Made by a program: the position numbers and the translations under genes. The notes below the pieces were generated by a model, which did no database searches, was not told where the DNA came from, and saw only the letters and a list, made by a program, of their open reading frames with translations. DNA of 41,189 bases from UBA4421 sp002470275 (GTDB lineage Bacteria > Pseudomonadota > Gammaproteobacteria > Pseudomonadales > Azotimanducaceae), in contig CAJXDR010000020.1 in NCBI GenBank assembly GCA_913052345.1, forward strand, positions 1 to 41,189. The letters are read 5' to 3'. This document shows positions 34,370 through 41,189 of this stretch, in pieces (within the stretch, counting starts at the first letter, position 1; each line of letters opens with the position of its first letter).

Positions 34370-35605
34370 ATGCGCGATCTGCCCGCTTGGCTGGACTACA
34401 TTTCTCGCCAGCATACCCAAACCATTGACCTGGGCCTTGAGCGGTTCCAGGCGATGTTGACCCAACTCGATCTGAATCATCCTGCCCCCAAAATCATCAC
34501 CGTAGCCGGGACCAATGGGAAGGGGACGACCACGTTGGCCCTCGAACACCTGCTTCAGGCATCTGGTCTCAGCGTTGGGGCCACCCTGTCGCCTCATATT
34601 TCGCGTTTTAACGAGCGTATTCGTCTGTTCGGTCGAGAAGCCGACGACCAAACCATCTGTGGTGCCTTTCAGGCCATCGAAGACCAACGTCAGCTGCCGC
34701 TGACTTACTTTGAGTTTGCCGCCCTAGCTGCCCTTTGGTGTATGCGAGAGGCCAAGGTAGATGTGGCGCTGCTGGAGATTGGTTTGGGTGGACGGCTGGA
34801 CGCCTTTAACGCCGTGGATGCCCATGTGGCGGTGATCACCAGCATTGGCTTAGATCATCAGGCCTTTCTTGGCGAGACGCGAGAGGCCATCGGCGCCGAG
34901 AAGGCAGGCATTCTGCGTCGGCAGCAAGACGTTGTCTTGGGGGCGGATATGCCGGCCAGCGTGCTGGATCGGGCGCAGGCCCTGGGGCTGAGTCCGCGCC
35001 GCTACGGAAGGCAGTTTAGGGCGCTAACGGACGAATCCGGGTCTTGGCGACTAATGGATGAAGCCGGGGAGGGTGAACCCACAAGCCTGGGTTCCATACC
35101 CCCCCATAACCTGGCTTTGGCCGTGCAGGCCGCACTCTTTCTCACCCCTCAGGCTCGTGAACATGTTGCCTCGGCTGCCGGGGTGAGGGTGCCGGGGCGG
35201 CTACAGGAGATTGAATACAGGGATCGACGAATCATTCTGGATGTGGCGCATAATCCAGACAGCGTGGCGTTTCTCTTCGAGCAGCTGACCCTGCGCGGCC
35301 TACGTCCTGACGTCCTTATCTGCTCCATGCTGGCGGAAAAGGACCATGCCGGCGTCTACCGGGCGGTGAGGTTGGCCTCTGGGGCGCCGCTCCTGCTTGT
35401 GGACAGCCAGGGTCCTCGCGCCTGTACCGGACAACAGCAGCTTGCCCTGATCTCAGAGCAGGGCCTGCCAATCCCTGAGCCCAGTCTCTTTGTGCAGATG
35501 CCCGAGGCTGTGGCTGCTGCGGTGGGCCGCACGGATCCCGGTTCAACGATATTAATATTTGGTTCCTTCAGTGCTGTCGAACAGAGCGCTTGGCTGGCAT
35601 CATAG
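34370..35605 (+). CDS. folC: bifunctional dihydrofolate synthase / folylpolyglutamate synthase
   Basis: 411 residues (E. coli 422). It adds glutamate to dihydropteroate and to folates. Mur-ligase fold with P-loop GTNGKGTT (47-54), the SPHISRFNERIRL loop, and LEIGLGGRLDAFNAV. The C-terminal domain has LDVAHNPDSVAFL. It lies 5 bp after trpA and 4 bp before the SPOR gene, in one packed transcription unit. accD, often between trpA or trpF and folC in relatives, is not here. Confidence 0.96.
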   Translation: MRDLPAWLDYISRQHTQTIDLGLERFQAMLTQLDLNHPAPKIITVAGTNGKGTTTLALEHLLQASGLSVGATLSPHISRFNERIRLFGREADDQTICGAFQAIEDQRQLPLTYFEFAALAALWCMREAKVDVALLEIGLGGRLDAFNAVDAHVAVITSIGLDHQAFLGETREAIGAEKAGILRRQQDVVLGADMPASVLDRAQALGLSPRRYGRQFRALTDESGSWRLMDEAGEGEPTSLGSIPPHNLALAVQAALFLTPQAREHVASAAGVRVPGRLQEIEYRDRRIILDVAHNPDSVAFLFEQLTLRGLRPDVLICSMLAEKDHAGVYRAVRLASGAPLLLVDSQGPRACTGQQQLALISEQGLPIPEPSLFVQMPEAVAAAVGRTDPGSTILIFGSFSAVEQSAWLAS

Positions 35606-35609
35606 GCCC

Positions 35610-36170
35610 ATGGACGAACGAAATCGTTACCGCCTGATCGGTGGCATTTTTATGCTTGCCTTGGGGGCTATTTTTCTCCCGATGTTATTTGACCCTGCGC
35701 CAACCCCTCAGCCGGCCATGGACGGACAGGCCATCGCAGAAGAGGCGGCTCGCCTGCATCAAATGAGCGATATCGCCGATATGCCCATGCCCCAAATCCC
35801 CCCTAGTGACATTCAGGAGCGCGTGGCCGCGCTAGGCGAGGTCGTGGATGACGCGGGCTTCCTGGTCGCCTCCGGCACGCGGCTTGGGGAGCCACAGCTG
35901 CTCCCAACGGCTGAAGACGCTGATGTATTTGCCGTGCAGCTCGGCAGTTTTCGTGAGGAAGCCAACGCTCGGGAGCTACGCGCCAAGGTTCGGGAGTCGG
36001 GGTTTGAAGCCTTTATTTCGGCGGTGAGAAAGAATGGCTCTCAGCCCGTGGAGATTCGACATCGCGTTGCCGTGGGCCCCATTCTTGAACGCGACCAAGC
36101 CGATGCACTGCGGAAACAGCTCGCGGATACGTTCGCTTTGGAAGCGCTGGTCGTTGGGATGCAACCCTGA
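35610..36170 (+). CDS. SPOR-domain inner-membrane protein (DedD-like)
   Basis: 186 residues from ATG 35610, after the folC stop; the open frame extends back into folC but that would force a 47-bp overlap and lose the N-terminal topology. A short cytoplasmic N-terminus, one membrane helix (about 8-27), a periplasmic Pro/Ala-rich linker and a C-terminal SPOR domain (about 105-184, starting VFAVQLGSFREEANA). SPOR domains bind denuded septal peptidoglycan. The folC-dedD-cvpA-purF order of E. coli supports DedD equivalence, but sequence similarity outside the SPOR domain is low. Confidence 0.88.
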   Translation: MDERNRYRLIGGIFMLALGAIFLPMLFDPAPTPQPAMDGQAIAEEAARLHQMSDIADMPMPQIPPSDIQERVAALGEVVDDAGFLVASGTRLGEPQLLPTAEDADVFAVQLGSFREEANARELRAKVRESGFEAFISAVRKNGSQPVEIRHRVAVGPILERDQADALRKQLADTFALEALVVGMQP

Positions 36171-36721
36171 TGGCCATGCTGGACTACTTCATTATCGGCT
36201 TGATCGTGTTGTCCTCACTTATGGGTATCTCCCGGGGGCTGGTGAAGGAGGCGCTGTCTCTGGCTGCCTGGATTGGGGCCTTTGTTCTGGCGATTTGGAT
36301 TGGTCCAGCCGTGGCCAAGGAATATGCCTCTGTACTGGGGGCTGACCGAATGGGGCAGCTCTTCGCCTTTTTGATCGTCTTTATCAGCACGCTCATCGTG
36401 GCCAGCCTGCTGCAGTGGCTCGTTCAGAAGCTCATCAGCTCCACGGGCCTCACCGGAACCGACCGTTTTTTGGGCCTGATTTTTGGTGCTCTGAGGGGCG
36501 CGCTGGTGGTCACCGTCTTGCTCATGATCTGTCAGAGCTTTTTTCCCAGCGCTGAGTGGTGGCAGGCTTCAGAACTGAAACTCTTTTTCCTCGCCTTTGA
36601 AGACGACGTATTGCGTCTTGTTGAGGCGGGGTCTGAGGCTCTGGATATTGAGCCGAGAAAGGAACTGCCTAACGTAGACGCGTTGGAGAGCGCGGCCAAA
36701 GAGGTGATGGAGCGGCAATGA
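36170..36721 (+). CDS. cvpA: CvpA family inner-membrane protein
   Basis: 183 residues with four predicted membrane helices in the first 125 (starting MLDYFIIGLIVLSSLMGISR and including the conserved GLVKEALSLAAWIGAF). The C-terminal 55 residues are soluble. Its start shares one base with the SPOR stop (TGATGG). CvpA is linked to colicin V export and envelope stress in enterobacteria; the exact role is unknown. The next gene, purF, is its usual partner. Confidence 0.94.
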   Translation: MAMLDYFIIGLIVLSSLMGISRGLVKEALSLAAWIGAFVLAIWIGPAVAKEYASVLGADRMGQLFAFLIVFISTLIVASLLQWLVQKLISSTGLTGTDRFLGLIFGALRGALVVTVLLMICQSFFPSAEWWQASELKLFFLAFEDDVLRLVEAGSEALDIEPRKELPNVDALESAAKEVMERQ

Positions 36722-36742
36722 CCAAACTCTGGGGGTGAGGCG

Positions 36743-38269
36743 ATGTGTGGAATTGTAGGAATTGTGGGCCGCGATCCGGTCAACCAGGAAATCTATGATG
36801 CCCTGACGGTGCTCCAGCATCGCGGTCAGGACGCTGCAGGGATGGTCACCAGTGACGGTCGACACTGTTACCTGCGGAAGGATAACGGTTTGGTGAAAGA
36901 TGTGTTCCAGGGGCAACACATGCGGCGTCTGCTGGGCAACGTGGGGGTAGGGCAGTGTCGCTATCCAACGGCGGGGTCATCTAGCTCTGCTGAGGCCCAG
37001 CCGCTCTACGTCAATTCACCCTATGGCATCGCGTTAGCCCATAACGGCAACCTAACGAATACAGAAGAGCTGATGAGTGATCTCTTCGTTGAAGATCTCC
37101 GGCATATCAATACAAACAGCGATTCGGAGGTGTTGCTCAACGTTCTGGCTAACGAGTTGAACATCCTGCACGCCATAGATCCATCCCCAAACGATATGTT
37201 TAAGGCCGTGGGCGCAGTGCATCAGCGCTGTCGAGGGGCCTACGCCGTGGTAGCCATGGTGATTGGCTCGGGCGTTTTGGGCTTTCGAGATCCCTTCGGT
37301 ATTCGTCCCCTGGTCTACGGGAAGCGGGAATCCGAAGCCGGTACGGAATATATGATCGCCTCGGAATCCGTGGCGCTGGATATCCTAGGCTTTAAGCGGG
37401 TGGACGATGTTGCCCCTGGAGAGGCGATCTTTATCACCAATGAGGGTCAGGTTTATCGCCATCAGTGTGCGGCCAACCCTAAGCTCGTCCCCTGTATTTT
37501 TGAACACGTTTATCTTGCGCGCCCAGACTCCATCATGGACGACATTTCTGTGTACAAGAGTCGCCTGCGCATGGGCGAATACCTGGCTCGGAATATCATT
37601 TCCCGCTTCTCTCAGCGCGATCACGATATCGATGTGGTGATCCCCATACCCGATACCGGGCGCACGGCAGCGCTGCCGCTGGCCAATGAGCTGGGCGTTA
37701 AATACCGAGAGGGGTTCGTTAAAAACCGGTACATAGGACGTACCTTCATCATGCCGGGTCAGCAACAGCGCCAGCATTCGGTGCGTCAGAAGCTCAATGC
37801 TATCGAGCTTGAGTTTAAGGGTAAGAACGTTCTGCTGGTGGATGATTCCATTGTCAGAGGCACCACGATTAAGCAGATCATCCAGCTCGCTCGGGAGGCC
37901 GGGGCCCGTCGCGTTTATATGGCTTCTGCGGCCCCCGCTTTGCGGTATCAAAATGTCTATGGCATCGATATGCCGGCCCGGGATGAATTTGTTGCCCACC
38001 AGCGGTCGGACGAGGAAGTCGCCAAGGAGATTGGCGCAGATTGGCTGGTTTATCAAACCATAGCGGACCTGAAAGCCAGTGCGCTTGAGGGTAATCCTCA
38101 CGTTGATGACTTCGAGTGTTCCGCCTTCGACGGTAACTACGTTACGGGAGACGTAGAGGACGAGTACCTGCGCCGGCTCTCTGACGCCAGACGAGATATC
38201 AACAAGCAGCAGGCAGAGTTGGCCTTTGGTCAAGAAACCAATGTTTTGGAACTTCACAATCAAGCCTAA
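36743..38269 (+). CDS. purF: amidophosphoribosyltransferase
   Basis: 508 residues (E. coli 505). It carries out the first committed step of purine synthesis: PRPP plus glutamine. The N-terminal nucleophile Cys2 (MCGIVGIVG) is exposed after Met removal, and HRGQDAAGM is the glutaminase signature. The PRPP-binding loop VLLVDDSIVRGTT lies at about 363-375. It follows cvpA by 21 bp and is preceded by a GGGGGTGAGG ribosome-binding sequence. Confidence 0.98.
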   Translation: MCGIVGIVGRDPVNQEIYDALTVLQHRGQDAAGMVTSDGRHCYLRKDNGLVKDVFQGQHMRRLLGNVGVGQCRYPTAGSSSSAEAQPLYVNSPYGIALAHNGNLTNTEELMSDLFVEDLRHINTNSDSEVLLNVLANELNILHAIDPSPNDMFKAVGAVHQRCRGAYAVVAMVIGSGVLGFRDPFGIRPLVYGKRESEAGTEYMIASESVALDILGFKRVDDVAPGEAIFITNEGQVYRHQCAANPKLVPCIFEHVYLARPDSIMDDISVYKSRLRMGEYLARNIISRFSQRDHDIDVVIPIPDTGRTAALPLANELGVKYREGFVKNRYIGRTFIMPGQQQRQHSVRQKLNAIELEFKGKNVLLVDDSIVRGTTIKQIIQLAREAGARRVYMASAAPALRYQNVYGIDMPARDEFVAHQRSDEEVAKEIGADWLVYQTIADLKASALEGNPHVDDFECSAFDGNYVTGDVEDEYLRRLSDARRDINKQQAELAFGQETNVLELHNQA

Positions 38270-38307
38270 ACTAGGCCGAAATTTGATGAGATGAAGAGGC
38301 CAAAATA

Positions 38308-38787
38308 ATGCAGCTGACCAAGCGGACGCCCTGCGTGGGCATTTGTTCTACCACCTATGGTGACTTAGTCTGCCGTGGCTGCAAGCGGTTCGCTCACGAG
38401 ATCGTCGAGTGGAATGCTTATGACGAGGACCAAAAAACCCTGATTCGTGATCGCCTCCAACGCCTGCAGGATGAGGTGGTCAGCCAGAGCTTGGATGTGC
38501 TTGAGCGGTCTCGGTTACAGCAGGCCGTTGCCGATGCGGCGTTGGCGGACTTGCCCCAGTGGGAGGGCGTCTATCAGCTGCTTCGCGACATGGTGCGACG
38601 CGAGCGAACCTTGGCCAGCGTCGGGTTGCGGGCTAGGGGAGCCAGCCTGGACCCCCAGGGGCTTGGGCAGGCAGTGGGGGCCCCGGCAGACGCTCTGGAC
38701 ACCCTGGTGCTGCTGCAGGCCGTAGATAAGGAGCTATATGCTCGTTCTCGCGCCCACTACGAGCGTAACTTTAAGGTATTGACCTAA
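38308..38787 (+). CDS. DUF1289 protein with C-terminal extension
   Basis: 159 residues. The N-terminal DUF1289 motif has four cysteines, Cys9, Cys13, Cys22 and Cys25 (PCVGICSTTY and VCRGCKRFAHEIVEW), likely a metal or Fe-S site. Typical DUF1289 proteins are about 60-100 residues; this one adds a helical 100-residue tail containing an ERSRLQQAVADAAL-type segment. Function not known. It shares one base with the miaE start (TAATG), so the two are co-translated, which suggests a link to tRNA modification; that link is inference. Confidence 0.8.
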   Translation: MQLTKRTPCVGICSTTYGDLVCRGCKRFAHEIVEWNAYDEDQKTLIRDRLQRLQDEVVSQSLDVLERSRLQQAVADAALADLPQWEGVYQLLRDMVRRERTLASVGLRARGASLDPQGLGQAVGAPADALDTLVLLQAVDKELYARSRAHYERNFKVLT

Positions 38788-39404
38788 TGGCCGAAGTAGC
38801 CTGCGTTCAGAGCTTTCTTCGAGTGGCCTCGCCTGAGGCTTGGTTTGAGGCCGTGCCTGAGCACATCCCGGAACTGTTGATCGACCACGCGAACTGTGAA
38901 AAAAAAGCCGCCAGCACGGCGCTAAGTCTAATGTATCGGTATGTGGATCAGGTGCCGCTGCTGCATCAGCTGTCGCGTTTGGCTAGAGAGGAGCTTCGGC
39001 ATTTCGAGCAGGTGCTGGATTTGATGCAGGCACAGGGCGTGCGCTATATCCAGCTCAGTCCGGCGCGCTATGCCCAGGGGCTACATGCCTTGGTGACTAA
39101 GCAGGAACCCCGGCGACTCATTGACCACCTGATCTGCGGTGCCGTAGTGGAGGCCAGATCTTGTGAGCGCTTTATGGGCCTGACCCGGGTGCTGCCTGAG
39201 GACATCGGCGGTCTCTATGCGTCCTTGCAAAAGTCAGAGGCCAGGCACTTTGAAAACTACCTAACCGCGGCGCACAGGCTGAACGAAACAACTCAGGCCT
39301 ATGAGGATCTGCCCCACCGGATCGGGGAGTTCTTAAAGGCCGACGCTGATCTCATCACTCGGACCGACACGGAATTTAGGTTCCATAGTGGTCCACTAGG
39401 CTGA
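38787..39404 (+). CDS. miaE: tRNA 2-methylthio-N6-isopentenyladenosine-37 hydroxylase MiaE
   Basis: 205 residues, the short form seen in pseudomonads. A ferritin-like di-iron protein that hydroxylates the isopentenyl group of ms2i6A37 in tRNA using oxygen. Iron ligands are visible: Glu38, Glu69-x-x-His72 (EELRH), Glu122 and Glu151-x-x-His154 (EARH). It overlaps DUF1289 by one base and its last 29 bp overlap convergent lpxH. Confidence 0.92.
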   Translation: MAEVACVQSFLRVASPEAWFEAVPEHIPELLIDHANCEKKAASTALSLMYRYVDQVPLLHQLSRLAREELRHFEQVLDLMQAQGVRYIQLSPARYAQGLHALVTKQEPRRLIDHLICGAVVEARSCERFMGLTRVLPEDIGGLYASLQKSEARHFENYLTAAHRLNETTQAYEDLPHRIGEFLKADADLITRTDTEFRFHSGPLG

Positions 39405-40104
39405 AGCACTCCAGCGAGAACGCCTGCCCTCGCTGACGGACCAGCCAGCCGCAGTGGGACCAATCACCGAGTACTAGACGGCGTAGGCGTCGGCCAGCGT
39501 TGCTCAGGCGATGATCTCCGGGTCTATGAGTGTGGCCGTGGATCAGGAGATCGGCATCGTATGCCTGCATCAACTGAGCCGTCGCTTCTGGGTTCACGTC
39601 CATGATGGAGGATGCCTTGTTGGCGTTGTTGCTCATGCTTTCGGCACGCATTTGACGGCCCAGGGCCAGTCGATCTTCCAGAGATTTTTGTAGGATATCC
39701 CGCTGCCAAGCCTCGCTGCGAAGCACAGAACGTGCCTGTTGATACGCCTGGTCGTCCGTGCACAGGGCATCACCGTGGGCCAGCAGGATATGACCGTCTA
39801 ACACGGTGGGGTCGGCGATCAGTTTAACGCCGGTCGCTTCAGCAAAGTCGTCCCCAATCAGGAAGTCTCGATTCCCGTGCATCAAAAACAGGTCGCAGTG
39901 CTGGGTAGCCTGGGCTAAAAGCTCGACCAGACTGAGGGCTGCGGGGGTTTGGTCATCGTCTCCCACCCACATTTCCACCAGGTCTCCAAGGATATAGACC
40001 TCATCTACGTGTTGGCCTTCGACTTGAAGCAAGGCGGCCAAGCATTGGAAGCTCTGCTCCGTCACATCCTGAAGGTGGAGGTCTGAAATAAAGATTCGGT
40101 TCAT
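39376..40104 (-). CDS. lpxH: UDP-2,3-diacylglucosamine diphosphatase
   Basis: 242 residues (E. coli 240). A calcineurin-like metallophosphoesterase that makes lipid X in lipid A biosynthesis at the inner-membrane surface. Metal ligands: Asp8 and His10 (SDLHL), Asp41 (GDLVEMWVGDD), Asn77 in GNRD, and later LAHGDAL and HGHTHRPG. It is downstream of folD on the minus strand with a 4-nt overlap. Its tail overlaps miaE by 29 bp; both frames look real there. Confidence 0.96.
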   Translation of the reverse strand: MNRIFISDLHLQDVTEQSFQCLAALLQVEGQHVDEVYILGDLVEMWVGDDDQTPAALSLVELLAQATQHCDLFLMHGNRDFLIGDDFAEATGVKLIADPTVLDGHILLAHGDALCTDDQAYQQARSVLRSEAWQRDILQKSLEDRLALGRQMRAESMSNNANKASSIMDVNPEATAQLMQAYDADLLIHGHTHRPGDHRLSNAGRRLRRLVLGDWSHCGWLVRQRGQAFSLECFSLVDHYGT

Positions 40105-40973
40105 GGCAGGGTGGCGCTGAGTCCAAGTTTAGCCGCAGCGGCCTGAAGGGTGTTCTGGAGCAGGGCGACCCGGGTCATGGGCCCAACGCCTCCCGGCACC
40201 GGCGTAATCCAAGCCGCGCGCTCACTGGCGGTAACAAAGTCCAGGTCGCCGCGCAGCTTATTGTTCGCATCCCGGGTGATACCCACATCGATGACAACTG
40301 CACCGGGCTTAACCCAGTCACCGGGCACCAGGCCGGGTTTGCCCACAGCGCTGATCAGGATATCGGCCTGCCGCGCCAGGTCGCCCGTGTTGCGGGTGAA
40401 CTTATGAGCCGTGGTCACGGTACAGCCGGCCAGCAGCAGCTCTAAGCCCATGGGTCTGCCAACGTGGTTTGAGGCCCCGATGATGGTGGCATGCTGGCCC
40501 TTATAGGGCACGCCGACATAATCGAGCATCTGCATGATGCCCATGGGGGTGCAGCTGCGTAGGGTGGGTCGCCTCAAGGCCAAGCGTCCGATGTTGTAGG
40601 CATGAAAGCCATCCACATCTTTGTCGGGCAGAATCACATCAATAATGCGATCTTCGTCGATGTGCTCGGGCAGCGGGGTCTGGACCAAAATCCCGTCGAT
40701 AAGCGGATCATCGTTGAGGCTGAAAATGTGATCTTCGAGTTCGGACTGGGATATTGATGCGTCCAGATTGAGGGCCCTAGAGTAGACGCCCACTTCCTCA
40801 CAGTCGCGACGCTTGCCCGCGACGTAGACCTCGGACGCAGGGTCGTTACCCACTAAAATCACGCCCAGACCAGGTGCCCGATGTCCTGCCGCTCGCCATT
40901 GAGCAACAAGGGCGCCCAGGTTGACGCGACGTTCTTTAGCGAGGCGATTACCGTCTAGGATTTGTGCAGGCAT
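40101..40973 (-). CDS. folD: methylenetetrahydrofolate dehydrogenase / cyclohydrolase
   Basis: 290 residues from ATG 40973, chosen because MPAQILDGN aligns with the E. coli start MAAKIIDGK. A further in-frame ATG at 41018 adds 15 residues and is the alternative, since neither has a strong ribosome-binding site. It interconverts methylene- and formyl-THF. Catalytic Lys54 lies in YVAGKRRDCEEVG; DKDVDGFHAYNIGRL, the NADP-binding GASNHVGRPMGLELL and TPVPGGVGPMT are intact. It overlaps lpxH by 4 nt. Confidence 0.97.
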   Translation of the reverse strand: MPAQILDGNRLAKERRVNLGALVAQWRAAGHRAPGLGVILVGNDPASEVYVAGKRRDCEEVGVYSRALNLDASISQSELEDHIFSLNDDPLIDGILVQTPLPEHIDEDRIIDVILPDKDVDGFHAYNIGRLALRRPTLRSCTPMGIMQMLDYVGVPYKGQHATIIGASNHVGRPMGLELLLAGCTVTTAHKFTRNTGDLARQADILISAVGKPGLVPGDWVKPGAVVIDVGITRDANNKLRGDLDFVTASERAAWITPVPGGVGPMTRVALLQNTLQAAAAKLGLSATLP

Positions 40974-41059
40974 GGAAGCAACCGGAAAAGTACCTAGTGT
41001 ACTACCGCCATCGCTCATACTCTATGCGTCTCCCAAACCTCAGGGCGCAGCAAAGAGAT

Positions 41060-41088
41060 TTGACCCCCCAACAACGGCTCAGTATCAT
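41060..41088 (+). promoter_or_regulatory. sigma-70 promoter of tRNA-Pro
   Basis: TTGACC (41060-41065), 17-bp spacer and TATCAT (41083-41088), followed by a CCTCGCTC discriminator. The start near 41095 would give a 5' leader of about 43 nt. A GC-rich discriminator is typical of stringently controlled tRNA promoters. Confidence 0.6.
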
Positions 41089-41137
41089 CCTCGCTCTTGC
41101 GAAGGGTGGGTATGACGCCACCAGGAAAGGTTCATTT

Positions 41138-41189
41138 CGGGGTATAGCGCAGTCTGGTAGCGCGCCTGCTTTGGGAGCAGGATGTCGGG
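41138..41189 (+). tRNA. proM: tRNA-Pro (anticodon UGG), truncated by the window end
   Basis: The first 52 nt are present: 5' CGGGGTA, a D arm GCGCAG...GGTAGCGC, and an anticodon stem-loop CCTGC-TTTGGGA-GCAGG with anticodon TGG. It closely resembles E. coli tRNA-Pro(UGG), including position 1 being C, which is characteristic of bacterial tRNA-Pro. The T arm and 3' end lie outside the window. Confidence 0.93.

Noticed and set aside
37385..38263. 292-codon antisense frame inside purF
   Set aside because: It is a shadow of purF codon bias in a GC-rich gene; the sense frame has complete motifs.
1..41189. Mobile elements, prophage, CRISPR or integration at the tRNA genes
   Set aside because: No transposase, integrase, repeat-spacer array or att-like duplication of tRNA ends was seen, and all genes are co-linear housekeeping genes.

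Overview
This is a gene-dense chromosomal segment of a gammaproteobacterium of roughly 55-58 % GC by eye. Gene orders that point this way are gltA / sdhCDAB-sucAB-lpd-sucCD, prmB-aroC, leuCDB-asd-fimV-truA-trpF, and folC-SPOR-cvpA-purF. The layout most resembles the Pseudomonadales/Oceanospirillales side of the class. The lineage is an inference from synteny and protein style only. I see no insertion sequence, prophage, CRISPR array, integrase or toxin island; the window is housekeeping chromosome bounded by two tRNA genes.

Layout. Region 1 (1-4824) is a selenocysteine locus: tRNA-Sec (UCA) on the minus strand at the very start, then a VOC-family protein, a secreted or outer-membrane hypothetical, and the overlapping pair selA-selB. 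Together these supply the tRNA, the Ser-to-Sec converting enzyme and the dedicated elongation factor; selD and any selenoprotein gene lie outside the window. Region 2 (4923-5825) is a 3-hydroxyisobutyrate-dehydrogenase-family oxidoreductase. Region 3 (5847-18677) is the TCA-cycle block: gltA, divergent from sdhCDAB, sucA, sucB, lpdA, sucC and sucD. This covers citrate synthase, succinate dehydrogenase, 2-oxoglutarate dehydrogenase (E1, E2, E3) and succinyl-CoA synthetase.

Region 4 (18678-24047) holds htpG behind a good sigma-32-type promoter, then gpsA, prmB and aroC. Region 5 (24032-29257) is a LysR regulator divergent from leuCDB, with a textbook T-N11-A dyad between them, followed by asd. 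Region 6 (29265-38269) is a tightly packed run: fimV-like, truA, trpF, trpB, trpA, folC, a SPOR protein, cvpA and purF. accD, commonly found next to folC in related genomes, is missing here. Region 7 (38308-41189) has a DUF1289 protein and miaE, then lpxH and folD on the opposite strand, and a truncated tRNA-Pro (UGG) running off the end.

No wholly unknown multi-gene system is evident. The most interesting points are: (i) the tRNA-Sec folds with a 7-bp acceptor plus 5-bp T stem (12 bp) instead of the usual bacterial 8+5; (ii) TrpA has Glu where the catalytic Asp60 normally sits; (iii) a 14-bp hairpin lies between sdhB and sucA; (iv) heat-shock and LysR control sites are readable upstream of htpG and leuC; (v) a perfect 17-bp dyad lies in the 472-bp gltA-sdhC divergent region. 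Starts were chosen from ribosome-binding sites and family alignment; several genes use GTG or TTG.
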